Shown here: positions 51,806 to 61,348 of the stretch, one piece after another
Position numbering within the stretch: position 1 is the stretch's first letter
Layout of the letters: every line of letters begins with the position of its first letter
Source of the DNA: Bacteroides nordii WAL 11050 = JCM 12987
Lineage (GTDB): Bacteria; Bacteroidota; Bacteroidia; Bacteroidales; Bacteroidaceae
Length of the DNA stretch: 64,000 nucleotides
Direction of reading: 5' to 3'
NCBI GenBank assembly: GCA_000613465.1
Contig: BAJA01000018.1
Coordinates: forward strand, 37,334 to 101,333
Made by a program: the position numbers and the translations under genes
Notes under the pieces: generated by a model
Told to the model about the DNA's origin: nothing
Databases searched by the model: none
What the model saw: the letters and a program-made list of their open reading frames with translations, nothing else

Positions 51806-51870
51806 GTATTTCACTGCAGAGAATGCAGGGGCTTAATTGTTTAAAATGAACTATGTAATTACTCAGTGTG

Positions 51871-51899
51871 CTCTGTGGTGGATTGATTACTTAATCCTT
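51871..51899. repeat. Edge fragment of the CTCTGTGGTG repeat
   Basis: CTCAGTGTGCTCTGTGGTGGATTGATTA closely matches the right end of the element at 33306-33486 (CTCAGTGTTACTCTGTGGTGAATTGATT). It appears to be a partial copy. Confidence 0.55.
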
Positions 51900-51929
51900 C
51901 CATATATCCCTACGTTTACTTATTTTTTT

Positions 51930-51937
51930 TAACTTTG
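51930..51937 (+). promoter_or_regulatory. -7 box upstream of the ECF sigma gene
   Basis: TAACTTTG fits TAnnTTTG; predicted start near 51944, only a few bases before the open frame. A short leader would make an atypical start codon plausible. Confidence 0.5.
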
Positions 51938-51951
51938 CCCAAAAAGAAGTC

Positions 51952-52521
51952 CTGTTTTTTAAAAAGAACATATTAAAGCTGACCGACGAAGAGCTATTAC
52001 ATCAGTACGCCACGTCTGGTAAAACAGAATATTTTGGTGAACTTTACAACCGATATATTCCGTTATTATATGGTCTTTGTCTCAAGTATCTGACCGACGA
52101 AGCACGTGCACAGGATGCAGTAATGCAACTTTTTGAAGATCTGCTTCCCAAAGTACCCCATTATGAAATAAAGGTTTTCAAACCCTGGCTATATCGGGTA
52201 GCAAAGAACCACTGTCTACAGATACTGAGAAAAGAAAATAAAGAAATTCCTCTCGATTATACGATTAACCTTGTGGAATCTGATGAATTTCTGCATCTTT
52301 TATCTGAAGAAGATACTTCGGAAGAACAACTAAATGCCCTGAAGCATTGTCTTGAAAAGCTTCCCGAATTTCAGCGTATCAGCATCATGCATTTTTTTAT
52401 GGAAGAAATGTCTTATGCCGATATTGTAGAGCAAACAGGCTTTACACTGAATAACGTGAAAAGCTATATCCAGAATGGAAAACGTAATTTAAAGATTTGT
52501 ATAAAGAACCAGACCCAATGA
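51952..52521 (+). CDS. ECF-type RNA polymerase sigma factor
   Basis: About 189 residues. The first ATG (52123) begins inside region 2, but the frame is open and conserved upstream: LKLTDEELLHQYATSG, FGELYNRYIPLLYGLC and YLTDEARAQDAVMQLFEDL are sigma region 2. I therefore extend to the CTG at 51952; no ATG, GTG or TTG fits, so the start is unresolved and may hide a sequence error. Region 4 is MEEMSYADIVEQTGFTLNNVKSYIQNGKRNL. The stop overlaps the next gene (ATGA), as in sigma/anti-sigma pairs. Confidence 0.85.
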   Translation: MFFKKNILKLTDEELLHQYATSGKTEYFGELYNRYIPLLYGLCLKYLTDEARAQDAVMQLFEDLLPKVPHYEIKVFKPWLYRVAKNHCLQILRKENKEIPLDYTINLVESDEFLHLLSEEDTSEEQLNALKHCLEKLPEFQRISIMHFFMEEMSYADIVEQTGFTLNNVKSYIQNGKRNLKICIKNQTQ

Positions 52522-53695
52522 AGCTATTAGACTACATACGAGGAACCCGTAAAGGAAAAGAAGCTCATCGCCTGCAAAAGGAAGCGATGCGAGATCCTTT
52601 TCTTGCCGACGCTATGGATGGTTACGACGGCGCAGGGGAAAGTCAGGAGCAACAGATAGAGTTACTTCGCCGCCGGATTACAATGAGGGTGAAAAGAAAG
52701 CAGAATCATGCTTTTGCCTGGAGTGTGGCTGCCAGTCTCCTGTTAGGTGTTTGGTTGGGTGGTTATTTCCTGTTCCAAAAAGATAAATTACCGGAAGAAA
52801 CTCTCATGGCTCTGGAACAATTGCAACGGGATACTATTTTGCAAACGCCTTCACAGATACCTGCTGAGGCAGAAGTGAAGTTGGCGAAGACACTGAAAAA
52901 GGATTCGATGAGACCACTCATCAGTCAGGAACGAAAAGTGAAACCTGCTGTTACTGCCAAAACCATTGCTCCCGAAGTGAAAGAGCAATCTGCGGCGGAA
53001 GTAGAGATGAGTATGGTCCTTTCAGAAGAATTAAAACTGGCTGATACTACAATCGCTGCAGGCGATAATAATCTTGCCCGGAAGTTGCAGGATAGGGTAG
53101 AAGGCCTAAAGGTTGGTGGGATAAAAGGACGTGTGACTGATGAAAACGGAGAACCTCTTATGGGAGCTAATATTCTTGTAAAAGGAACCGGTAAGAGTAC
53201 GGTTTCGGATGTAAATGGAAACTTTACATTAGATGCAGACGGAAACAAAGAGATTGCGGTCAACTATATTGGCTATGAACCGATAACTCTTCCTGCAGAT
53301 ACCGGCAAAGAAATGTTGATTGCCATGAATGAGAGCAAAGAAGCATTAAACGAAGTGTGGTAGTGGGCTATGGTACTGAAAGGAAAAAGGATTTTACAGG
53401 TTCGGTAGTACGCGTTGAGCCGTTGACCATGCCGGAGCCCGTTCCTGTGATAGGGTTCAAAGCATATAAGAAGTACCTGAAAAAGAATAGGATCCGTCCA
53501 ACAGATGAAGAATGCGCAAAGGTAAAAGGGGAAGTAGTACTGACTTTTCATGTGGATAAAAAGGGTCGCCCGGTGAATATAAAAATAAAGAACAGCCTAT
53601 GTGTTTCTGCTGATAAAGAAGCAATACGTCTTGTAAAAGACGGGCCGGACTGGTTGGCAGGAAATAAAGAAGTAACACTGAATGTTAAATTCTAA
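52518..53695 (+). CDS. Membrane protein with SusC-type regulatory domain and TonB-C-like domain, sigma-factor partner (frameshifted)
   Basis: The cytoplasmic N terminus (MKLLDYIRGTRKGKEAHRLQ, about 1-75) resembles an anti-sigma head, followed by a membrane helix (about 76-97, AWSVAASLLLGVWLGGYFLF) and a periplasmic linker. A carboxypeptidase-regulatory-like domain (about 200-270, KGRVTDENGEPLMGANILVK) leads to the TonB-box-like EALNEVVVVGYGTERKK. A TonB-C-like domain (EVVLTFHVDKKGRPVNIKI) closes the protein. The frame breaks near 53356; one extra G restores EVVVVGYG and 392 residues. The layout suggests control of the adjacent sigma factor by an envelope signal. Confidence 0.82.
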
Positions 53696-53750
53696 AGAAA
53701 GTGTTTGGGAAGAACTGGAAAAGATTCCATCATTCGAGGCTATTTTATAA

Positions 53751-53978
53751 TCAGAGCAATAAAAAAAGAGCTTTCAACTCGTGAAAACTCTTTTCCATTT
53801 GGTAGAGAATATCGAAATATCCCCTATCGTTGTCATCCAGGTCTCGCGATTGACTGGGAAGTATTTTCAACTTAGCTCCAAGTTCTGATAAAGCCAAGGA
53901 TAATGTATTTAATTCATCGGAAGTAAAGTCAACCAATCTGCCATTTATCATATTGTATAGAAGGTATTTGTATGCCAA
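53751..53978 (-). CDS. Small hypothetical protein
   Basis: 75 residues, MAYKYLLYNMINGRLVDFTSD to HELKALFLLL. A hairpin AGAGTTTTCA...TTGAAAGCTCT with a T run lies across its 3' end, so it may be the last gene of the ORF6N transcript (18 bases downstream of it). No domain recognised; coding status uncertain. Confidence 0.45.
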   Translation of the reverse strand: MAYKYLLYNMINGRLVDFTSDELNTLSLALSELGAKLKILPSQSRDLDDNDRGYFDILYQMEKSFHELKALFLLL

Positions 53979-53996
53979 TGGCAGGGTAAGAAAAGG

Positions 53997-54563
53997 CTAT
54001 TCTTTAGTCTTAATGAATCCAATCGGGTTACGTGGTCTTTCGTCCCACGCCTTTTTGGTTTGCAGTTCTGCCAGTGTTTGGTTGATTAGCTCTATTTGCA
54101 TCCGGGTATCGTCGTTGATGTCATTGTAGTCGGCAAAAACTTCTTCGAGGTATTGTTTGAGTTCTTTAACTTCCACCTGTAACTCTGAAATACGGTCTAC
54201 CGGAGGATTGGCTATCAATTGGCGGACAGCAATAAAGGCGCGTATAATCTGTATGTTTACATCTATTGCAATGTTACTGTTGAGTACGGAAGAGAGTTGG
54301 GCGACACCATGTTCGGTGAATGCGTAGGGCATATACCGGGTACCTCCCCTCTTTGAGGTGCTAATTCTGCACCTCAAATCCTCCCATTCTTCCTTAGTCA
54401 GTTCAAACATGAAATCGCTGGGGAAGCGACGGAGGTTGTTTTTTACAGAACGTTTCAAATACTTTGTCTCTGTATCATACATCTCTGCCAAATCGAAGTC
54501 CAACATCACCTTCTGACCTCGTATCTCGTATATTTTATTTTGAATAATTAGTAATTCATCCAT
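53997..54563 (-). CDS. ORF6N domain-containing protein
   Basis: DNA-binding phage-type antirepressor-like protein. The ORF6N domain occupies about residues 5-95: VMLDFDLAEMYDTETKYLKRSV, RRFPSDFMFELTKEEWEDLR, and the conserved YAFTEHGVAQLSSVLNS. The C-terminal third is coiled coil (ISELQVEVKELKQYLEEVF). 188 residues. Such genes are frequent in mobile or decaying phage DNA, but no other phage gene is nearby. Confidence 0.88.
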   Translation of the reverse strand: MDELLIIQNKIYEIRGQKVMLDFDLAEMYDTETKYLKRSVKNNLRRFPSDFMFELTKEEWEDLRCRISTSKRGGTRYMPYAFTEHGVAQLSSVLNSNIAIDVNIQIIRAFIAVRQLIANPPVDRISELQVEVKELKQYLEEVFADYNDINDDTRMQIELINQTLAELQTKKAWDERPRNPIGFIKTKE

Positions 54564-54589
54564 GTCCTATTTTATTTTTGTATCACAAA

Positions 54590-54964
54590 AGTAGAGTTAA
54601 TTCTTCATTTTTCCTATATTATTACCATCCTTTTTCTCTTGTCGAACAATATCCGGCGCAAATGTTACCAACGCTCCTTTTCCGTCTCCCGTCCTCTTCC
54701 ATCCCCGTTTTCCTGTCAACTTCCGCATTGTTACTATAACTATACCCTAACCACTCAAACTCAAACATAGAACAAAAAATTACCTCCTGACGTATCATTT
54801 TCCTATTTTGCATCCGTCCAATACGGTGTGTTACCCTCTTTTCGTACGTCCGTTCCTTCCTTTTCGAAATACATGGCCTTCCGTTGAACCCTTGCGAAGT
54901 GGATGAAACGAATGAGTATGGATTATGCTTTTGCCGTCCGACCTTTGCCCGACCTATAAACGAA
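54590..54964 (-). other. Purine-rich strand-asymmetric stretch without a recognisable gene
   Basis: The - strand is markedly purine-rich and contains an open frame of 119 codons (54622-54981) with unnatural composition that resembles no protein. I read this as non-coding repeat-like DNA beside the ORF6N gene rather than a gene. Confidence 0.4.
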
Positions 54965-54965
54965 A

Positions 54966-55000
54966 AATAGCCGTAAGTCAAAAAACTTACAGCTATTTAA
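54966..55000. terminator. Bidirectional terminator after tRNA-Trp
   Basis: AAATAGCCGTAAGT and ACTTACAGCTATTT form a 14-bp stem with one mismatch and a six-base loop. A T-run lies downstream on the - strand, six bases after the tRNA. Confidence 0.8.
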
Positions 55001-55005
55001 TCATG

Positions 55006-55078
55006 CACGGGAGGAGAGGCTCGAACTCCCGACACCCGGTTTTGGAGACCGGTGCTCTACCAACTGAGCTACTCCCGT
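55006..55078 (-). tRNA. tRNA-Trp (CCA)
   Basis: A complete cloverleaf on the - strand: acceptor ACGGGAG/CTCCCGT, D arm GCTC-AGTTGGTA-GAGC, anticodon stem CCGGT/ACCGG with loop CTCCAAA (anticodon CCA), and T arm GGGAG-TTCGAGC-CTCTC. The discriminator is G and the 3' CCA is not encoded. The anticodon loop and G discriminator support Trp. 73 bases. Confidence 0.97.
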
Positions 55079-55143
55079 GTTTGCGGGTGCAAAGATAGAA
55101 TAATCTTCCGAATCTGCAAGTATTTCTGCAAAGAAGTTTTCAA

Positions 55144-55498
55144 CTATTTTAGTTTTTCCCATTCGTCGGGTTTGAATCCTACTAATACAAAATGATCAGT
55201 CACTACCAATGGACGTTTCACCAGTTTACCATTGGTAGCCAGCAGGGCTATCTGTTCTTCTTCGCTCATTGTGGTAAGCTTTTCTTTGAGGTTCAGCTCT
55301 TTATAAACCAGTCCGCTGGTGTTGAAAAACTTTTTTACCGGTAGTCCACTAAGTGGAATCCATGCTTTCAGTTCTTCTACGGTGGGGTTATTTTCTACGA
55401 TGAGACGGTTGGTATACTCAATATTATTTTCAGTCAGCCACTTTTTTTGCCTTTTGACAAGTGCTACACGCTGGGTATTGCAAAAAGATTGGTTTCAT
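55144..55498 (-). CDS. ArsC/Spx-family thioredoxin-fold protein (frameshifted)
   Basis: Starts at 55498 (MKPIFLQYPACSTCQKAKK). The CSTC motif with the active-site Cys is near residue 11, and the later NTSGLVYKELNLKEKL and NGKLVKRPLVVTDHFVLVGF are typical of the arsenate-reductase-like (YffB/ArsC) family. A run of seven A breaks the frame near 55445 after QKAKK; removing one A gives QKAKKWLTENNIEYTNRLIVEN and 117 residues ending at 55144. The gene lies 12 bases downstream of a DNA glycosylase gene on the same strand. Arsenate reduction is not implied. Confidence 0.82.
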
Positions 55499-55510
55499 AT
55501 TTCTATTATT

Positions 55511-56092
55511 TTAAAGCATTTGTAAGTCTTGGTACATGATACGGTAAGCAGCTGCTTTCTTATCCAATGCTAATGGGTAAGCACGGGAAGAAGAAGGCAT
55601 CCGGTAGAGCCGTATCGGGCGGTTTTCAAACACAAACTCAGAAAAGTCGCCTACTTTGGGTTCCTCTACATTGAATTGCATGCGGAGGGTATCTGTAGCC
55701 TTTTGCCCGGTGGTTACGATGGCTTTGCATTCCGGTAATTGTCGGAGCATAGCAGCTATGTCAGTAGACTGAACCACTTCTAAGAATTTGTCGGAAGCAT
55801 TATCCTGCAAACGTCGTATGGCAGAAGCAGTATCGAATAAGGCAATCCCCTTTTTATTGAGAAAATCAATGATTTGTTCACGACAAAAAGCTTTCTTTGA
55901 CTCATTCAGAAAATGATCCTTGTTGTCAAAGAACAGGAGTCCCACAATTCTCCACATATCATTGTTTAAATTTGGATAATAAAAATCCATAGACCATCTT
56001 TTCTTTTGTGGCGGAAAACTGCCCAGCATTAACAATTTTGCATGCGGAGGTAAAAACGGTTTCAGGGGATGATTTTCTATCTCTATTTCCAT
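55511..56092 (-). CDS. Uracil-DNA glycosylase superfamily protein (Mug-like)
   Basis: Base-excision repair enzyme of the UDG fold, 193 residues. Motif 1 LLMLGSFPPQKKRWSMDFYYPN (LxxGxxP then FYYPNLNN, water-activating Asn) and motif 2 LYRMPSSSRAY with SS in place of the HPS finger identify the family. Similar proteins in Bacteroidetes are annotated as DNA glycosylases. Probable base specificity for uracil or hypoxanthine cannot be set from sequence. Confidence 0.85.
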   Translation of the reverse strand: MEIEIENHPLKPFLPPHAKLLMLGSFPPQKKRWSMDFYYPNLNNDMWRIVGLLFFDNKDHFLNESKKAFCREQIIDFLNKKGIALFDTASAIRRLQDNASDKFLEVVQSTDIAAMLRQLPECKAIVTTGQKATDTLRMQFNVEEPKVGDFSEFVFENRPIRLYRMPSSSRAYPLALDKKAAAYRIMYQDLQML

Positions 56093-56221
56093 ATTTACAG
56101 TTTATTTGCAACAAAAATAGTGATAATACCTATTTCTGAGAACTCTTTTGTTTAAACGTTACCTAAAAAATATTTTTTTAGAATTTATTGTGTACTTTTG
56201 TATAAGCACAATCTATTTGAA

Positions 56222-59200
56222 ATGAACATGTTACTTACTAAAAGGACTCTTTTATACCTGTTTTTAATGCTCTTACCTCCTTTGGGAATAGAAGAGTGTA
56301 ATGCTATTAATATAGAATATGATAAACACACAGACCAGTTTTCTTCAAGAAAAAAGATAAAAGGACACGTCGTCGATTCCAAAGGAGAAATTTTGATTGG
56401 AGCTACTGTAAAAGTGAAAGGGGAGCCCGATGGAACCATTACTAATGCAGAGGGTGAATTTTCTTTAGTAGTAGAACAGGATGCTGTTCTGCAAATTTCC
56501 TTTGTGGGATGTGAGACTAAGGAAGTGCCTGTACGGGGACAAACTGAATTTGAGATACTACTCAAAGAAGATGCCGTGATGCTTGATCCTATTATTGTCA
56601 CTGCACTTGGCATTGAAAAGAAGGAATCTTCTCTCTCATATTCGGCTATGCAGCTCAAAAGTGATGAACTGAACCGGGTGAAGGACCCTAATATGATTAC
56701 TGCACTGGCAGGAAAAGCAGCAGGTGTGCAAATTAGTAAGAATTCCTCAGGACCGGGTGCATCAGCTAAGGTCAGTATTCGTGGTATACGTTCTGTAGTC
56801 AGTGATAATCAGCCTTTATATGTAATAGATGGTGTTCCGATGCTCAACTCTACTTCCGAACAAGCCTATTCGGCTATTGGAGGTACAGCCAATGCCGGCA
56901 ATCGTGACGGAGGCGACGGCATTTCTAATCTGAATCCTGAGGATGTGGAGAGTATAACGATTCTGAAAGGTGCTCCGGCTGCAGCTTTGTATGGTAGCCA
57001 GGCTGCTAATGGGGTAATATTGATAACCACTAAAAAAGGGAGCGAGTCCGGAGTTCATAAAGTATCTTTCTCTACCAGCCTGACCGTTGATAATGCTTTT
57101 AGTCTTCCTGAAATGCAAAACCGCTATGGGGTGAGTGATGATGTAGATAGCTGGGGAGCAAAGGCCGAACTGCCGGATCAGGACAACCTGAAGAATTTCT
57201 TTCGTACCGGTTTTACTTCCATTACCTCTATATCTGTGAGCCATGGAAACGAGAAGTTACAAAATTATTTCTCTTATGCCAATACCAGCGGAAGGGGCAT
57301 TATAGATAAAAATCAGCTTTCCAAACACAATCTGAATTTCCGCGAAACCTCCTCTTTGTTCAATGGCCGGTTGAAACTGGATGGCAGTGTGAATGTGATG
57401 CGCCAGGTGGTAAAGAACAAACCTGTTACCGGAGGTTTTTATATGAATCCCCTGGTGGGATTGTATCGCTTTCCTCGTGGCGAAGATCTGTCTTATTATA
57501 AAGATCATTTTGAAGTATATGATGAAGATCGTAAGCTCAATGTACAAAATTGGCATACGTCTTTTGAAGATTTTGAGCAAAACCCTTATTGGATTGTCAA
57601 TCGTATCCAGAGTAAAGATACCCGTTCCAGAATCATTACGTCTTTGTCTGCTCGTGTGAAGGTGAATGACTGGCTTGATATTCAGGCACGTGGTACTATG
57701 GATTACGCAAATGACAAATTACGGCAGAAGTTTTATGCTTCTACAGCTCCGGCATTGGCGGGAGTGAATGGTCGCTATATTGAAATGGATTATCAGGAGG
57801 TACTGCTTTATGGAGATGTGATGGCAACGGCAAAGAAGAAGTGGGGTGACATCTCACTGGATGCCGCTATGGGTGCCAGCATTAATGACAAGATCGTAAA
57901 TTCTGTCCGTTACGACTCTAAGACGGCTTCCTTGAAATTTCCCAATGTCTTTAATCTGGCCAATATTATTATGAACGGTTCGGCCAGCCTCGATCAGAAG
58001 ATTGATGCTCACAGGCAGTTGCAGTCGGTATTTGCTACAGCACAGGTGGGATACAGAGAGAGCCTTTTTGTAGATGTGACCGCCCGTAATGACTGGGCTT
58101 CTACTTTAGCTTACACCCAGCATGAGCGGACGGGGTTTTTCTATCCCTCTGTTGGTGCTTCTCTTATTCTGAATAAACTGATAGCTTTGCCGGAATGGGT
58201 TTCTTTTGGTAAAGTGCGCGGTACATACAGTAAAGTGGGTAATGATATCCCACTGTTTATCACCAATCCGGTTTCACACGTTACTGCCGGCGGTGAAGTG
58301 CAGGCCAGTGATGCGGCTCCTTTTAAAGAGATGGAGCCTGAAATGACATACTCTGTGGAAGTAGGTACCGAGTGGCGTTTCCTTAGTAATCGTCTGGGCA
58401 TTAATGCCACTTATTACCGTACCAATACCCGCAATCAATTCTTCAAGCTGCCGGCTTTATCCGGAGATAAATATGCCTATCGGTATGTCAATGCCGGTAA
58501 TATACAGAATGAGGGTTGGGAGCTGACACTGGATGTCGCACCTGTGATGAAGCGGGATTTCATCTGGAAAACAACACTCAATTTCTCTTCCAATAAGAAC
58601 CGGATTATCGAACTGCATGAACAGTTAAAAGAGTTTGTTTACGGTCCTACCAGTTTTTCGTCGAGTTATGCCATGAAGTTAGTGAAAGGTGGTTCTATCG
58701 GCGATATTTACGGAAAAGCTTTTGTTCGTGATGGCAGTGGAAATATCGTTTACGAGGCCGGGGGCGAAAATAAAGGATTGCCTCAGGTTGAGGGAGACGG
58801 AAATACGGTGAAGGTAGGCAATGCCAATCCTCTCTTTTCGATGGGATGGAGTCATACTCTTTCTTACAAAGGGGTCAGCCTTTATTTTTTGATAGACTGT
58901 CGGTATGGTGGAAATATTCTTTCACAAACCCAGGCCGATATGGATATGTATGGAGTTTCCAAAACTACGGCCGACGCCAGGGACGATGGATATATCATGT
59001 TGGAGGGACATCGTGTAGAGAATGTAAAGGGATTCTACAAGAACGTAGTTGGCGGACGTGCAGGTGTGACGGAATACTATATGTATGATGCCACAAATGT
59101 GCGTCTGCGAGAGCTTTCTCTAAACTATCAGTTACCTGCCGGCTGGATAGCTAAAACGAAGGTTTTCAAAGATATACAGCTTTCTTTTGTAGGGCGCAAT

Positions 59201-59335
59201 CTTTTTTTTATTTACAAGAAAGCGCCTTTTGATCCCGATCTGGTACTTTCTACCGGAAATGATAACCAGGGAATCGAAGTCTATGGAATGCCCACGACAC
59301 GTAGTTGGGGATTCAGTATTAAATGTGAATTTTAA
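56222..59335 (+). CDS. SusC/RagA-family TonB-dependent transporter (locus 3)
   Basis: The ATG at 56222 (MNMLLTKRTLLYLFLML) is used because the TTG at 56198 lies in the -7-like TACTTTTG at 56193-56200. Signal sequence, carboxypeptidase-regulatory-like domain (about 45-120), an LDPIIVTALGIEKKE box, plug domain (VSIRGIRSV, VIDGVPML, LKGAPAAALYGSQAANG) and beta barrel are visible in about 1037 residues. The longer plug insertion GGTANAGNRDGGDGIS is typical of RagA-like proteins that often import peptides rather than glycans. No enzyme gene accompanies it. Confidence 0.93.
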   Translation: MNMLLTKRTLLYLFLMLLPPLGIEECNAINIEYDKHTDQFSSRKKIKGHVVDSKGEILIGATVKVKGEPDGTITNAEGEFSLVVEQDAVLQISFVGCETKEVPVRGQTEFEILLKEDAVMLDPIIVTALGIEKKESSLSYSAMQLKSDELNRVKDPNMITALAGKAAGVQISKNSSGPGASAKVSIRGIRSVVSDNQPLYVIDGVPMLNSTSEQAYSAIGGTANAGNRDGGDGISNLNPEDVESITILKGAPAAALYGSQAANGVILITTKKGSESGVHKVSFSTSLTVDNAFSLPEMQNRYGVSDDVDSWGAKAELPDQDNLKNFFRTGFTSITSISVSHGNEKLQNYFSYANTSGRGIIDKNQLSKHNLNFRETSSLFNGRLKLDGSVNVMRQVVKNKPVTGGFYMNPLVGLYRFPRGEDLSYYKDHFEVYDEDRKLNVQNWHTSFEDFEQNPYWIVNRIQSKDTRSRIITSLSARVKVNDWLDIQARGTMDYANDKLRQKFYASTAPALAGVNGRYIEMDYQEVLLYGDVMATAKKKWGDISLDAAMGASINDKIVNSVRYDSKTASLKFPNVFNLANIIMNGSASLDQKIDAHRQLQSVFATAQVGYRESLFVDVTARNDWASTLAYTQHERTGFFYPSVGASLILNKLIALPEWVSFGKVRGTYSKVGNDIPLFITNPVSHVTAGGEVQASDAAPFKEMEPEMTYSVEVGTEWRFLSNRLGINATYYRTNTRNQFFKLPALSGDKYAYRYVNAGNIQNEGWELTLDVAPVMKRDFIWKTTLNFSSNKNRIIELHEQLKEFVYGPTSFSSSYAMKLVKGGSIGDIYGKAFVRDGSGNIVYEAGGENKGLPQVEGDGNTVKVGNANPLFSMGWSHTLSYKGVSLYFLIDCRYGGNILSQTQADMDMYGVSKTTADARDDGYIMLEGHRVENVKGFYKNVVGGRAGVTEYYMYDATNVRLRELSLNYQLPAGWIAKTKVFKDIQLSFVGRNLFFIYKKAPFDPDLVLSTGNDNQGIEVYGMPTTRSWGFSIKCEF

Positions 59336-59355
59336 AGCGGGAAAGGGGTAAAATG

Positions 59356-60942
59356 ATGAAAAAGAATATGATTCTTCTGTCTTTGTTTATAGGGTCGATA
59401 CTGATATCCTGTACTTCCCAATTCAGAGAGTACAATACCGATTTGGCAGGCATTACCGATGAAGATTTGAAAGCGGATAATAATGACCATGGTATTCGTC
59501 TGGGCATTATTCAGCAGGGCATTTATTTTAATTATGATTATGGCAAAGGCAAGAACTGGCCCTTTCAATTGACGCAGAATCTTAATGCTGATATGTTCTG
59601 TGGATATATGCACGATGCCAAACCACTGAATGGAGGTAGCCATAATTCCGATTATAATATGCAGGACGGTTGGAATAGTGCGATGTGGGGACATACGTAT
59701 GCTTATATCTTTCCTCAGATTTATCAGTCGGAAATCCATACCCGTACAGGGCAGCCGGCATTCTTTGGTATTACAAAGATTCTGAAAGTAGAGGTGATGC
59801 ATCGTGTGACAGATTATTATGGCCCTGTAGTATATACCAATTTTGCGAATCCGGAAAACAATTATCAGCCCGATACGCAGGAGGAAGTATATGATGAGTT
59901 CTTCCATGAACTGGATACGGCGGTTACCGTTCTTTCTGATTACATAGAACGAATGCCGGAAGCTACAGAGTTTGCCCGTTTTGATATTCTGCTTGATGGG
60001 AAATATAGCTCCTGGATTAAGTTTGCCAACTCTTTGCGGATGAGGCTTGCCATGCGTTTAGCTGTGGTGAGTCCGTTGAAAGCCCGCTCGGAGTTCTTGA
60101 AAGCTTTAGATAATGCGTATGGCGTTTTCGAGTATGCTACCGAATTGGCGTCTGTCTCTACCGGTAGTGGATACTCCAATCCACTTGGTGAACTCAATCG
60201 TGTATGGAATGAAACTTATATGAATGCCTCTATAGAATCTATAATGAATGGTTACGGTGACCCCCGGCGGGAATTTTATTTTGAACATTGTACGGCTACG
60301 GATTTAAAGGGAGAGTATCGCGGCATTCGTCAGGGGACTTGTTTTGCCCACAATCGTTACAACACTTTGTCGAAGCTGACGGTAGATCAGTCTACAGATG
60401 CGGTTTTGATGACTGCCGCCGAGGTGTGGTTTCTTCGTGCGGAGGCGGCATTGCGGGGTTGGACATCAGAGGATGCGGGAGAATGCTATAAGCAAGGAGT
60501 GGCTTCCTCTTTTCGCCAGTACAATCTGACAGCGGCAGACGATTATCTGAGCAGCGATAATCGGGCTGCTGATTTTGTTGATACGTATGATTCCGATAAT
60601 AATATAAAGGCTCGTTGTCAGGTGTCTCCACGCTGGATAGAAAGTGCAGACCGGGAGGTTAAACTGGAAAAGATCATTACTCAGAAATGGTTGGCTATGT
60701 TTCCCGAAGGTTGTGAGGCATGGGCAGAGCAGCGTCGGACAGGTTATCCGCGTCTTTTCCCTGTAAGATTTAATAATAGCCGGAATCATTGTATTGATAC
60801 GGAAACAATGGTTCGTCGTCTGAACTTTCCCGGTTCATTAGAGACGGAGGACGGAGAACAATACCGTAAGTTAGTGGATGCGTTGGGCGGAGAAGACAAT
60901 GGAGGTACGCGTCTTTGGTGGGATACCGGACGTAATTGGTAA
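59356..60942 (+). CDS. SusD/RagB-family lipoprotein (locus 3, SusD-like_2 type)
   Basis: The start at 59356 (MKKNMILLSLFIGSILISC) has lipobox ILISCTS. 528 residues. Features of the SusD-like_2 family: NLNADMFCGYM, DGWNSAMWGHTYAYIFPQI, SLRMRLAMRLAVVSP, AEVWFLRAEAALRGW and ITQKWLAMFPEGCEAWAEQRRTGYP. It lies 20 bases after its SusC partner. No hydrolase, regulator or sigma gene follows. Confidence 0.93.
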   Translation: MKKNMILLSLFIGSILISCTSQFREYNTDLAGITDEDLKADNNDHGIRLGIIQQGIYFNYDYGKGKNWPFQLTQNLNADMFCGYMHDAKPLNGGSHNSDYNMQDGWNSAMWGHTYAYIFPQIYQSEIHTRTGQPAFFGITKILKVEVMHRVTDYYGPVVYTNFANPENNYQPDTQEEVYDEFFHELDTAVTVLSDYIERMPEATEFARFDILLDGKYSSWIKFANSLRMRLAMRLAVVSPLKARSEFLKALDNAYGVFEYATELASVSTGSGYSNPLGELNRVWNETYMNASIESIMNGYGDPRREFYFEHCTATDLKGEYRGIRQGTCFAHNRYNTLSKLTVDQSTDAVLMTAAEVWFLRAEAALRGWTSEDAGECYKQGVASSFRQYNLTAADDYLSSDNRAADFVDTYDSDNNIKARCQVSPRWIESADREVKLEKIITQKWLAMFPEGCEAWAEQRRTGYPRLFPVRFNNSRNHCIDTETMVRRLNFPGSLETEDGEQYRKLVDALGGEDNGGTRLWWDTGRNW

Positions 60943-61348
60943 GTTCTGCTTACTATAAATAGGGGGTATATCGGCTATTTTATAACTTCATTTGTGACGG
61001 AGTAAAAAATAAGCTAAAACTAAAGCTAATGAAGTTGAGTTTCATCCTTCTATCCTGAATAACTTATCGTGTTTAGATATTACAAAAAAGTTTTCATACT
61101 TTCTTCCTTGAAGCAATAATTTTGTAATCTTGTATTTAAGTATATCAAAGCGCATAAGACTTCTTTATTAACTTGTAAAACTTGAATAAATTACACTTAA
61201 GCAAGTCGACCAATGATTGTTTTGGTAGGTACTCTACACTTCTATTTCTCCTGTTCCTTTAACATTGTTAACTCCTTTTCTCCTTTAGTATTTTCCTCAT
61301 CATAAAAGTACGTTATTTTATACATAAAAGTATATATCTTTTGCCTGT
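60943..61348. other. AT-rich intergenic region after locus 3
   Basis: No convincing coding frame or structure until the hairpin at 61349. Confidence 0.5.

Noticed and set aside
53997..54563. Integrated prophage
   Set aside because: One ORF6N gene without integrase, structural genes or tRNA-end duplication is not enough.
54622..54981. 119-codon gene on the - strand
   Set aside because: Composition is unlike a protein, with no homology pattern or ribosome site; it reads as non-coding.
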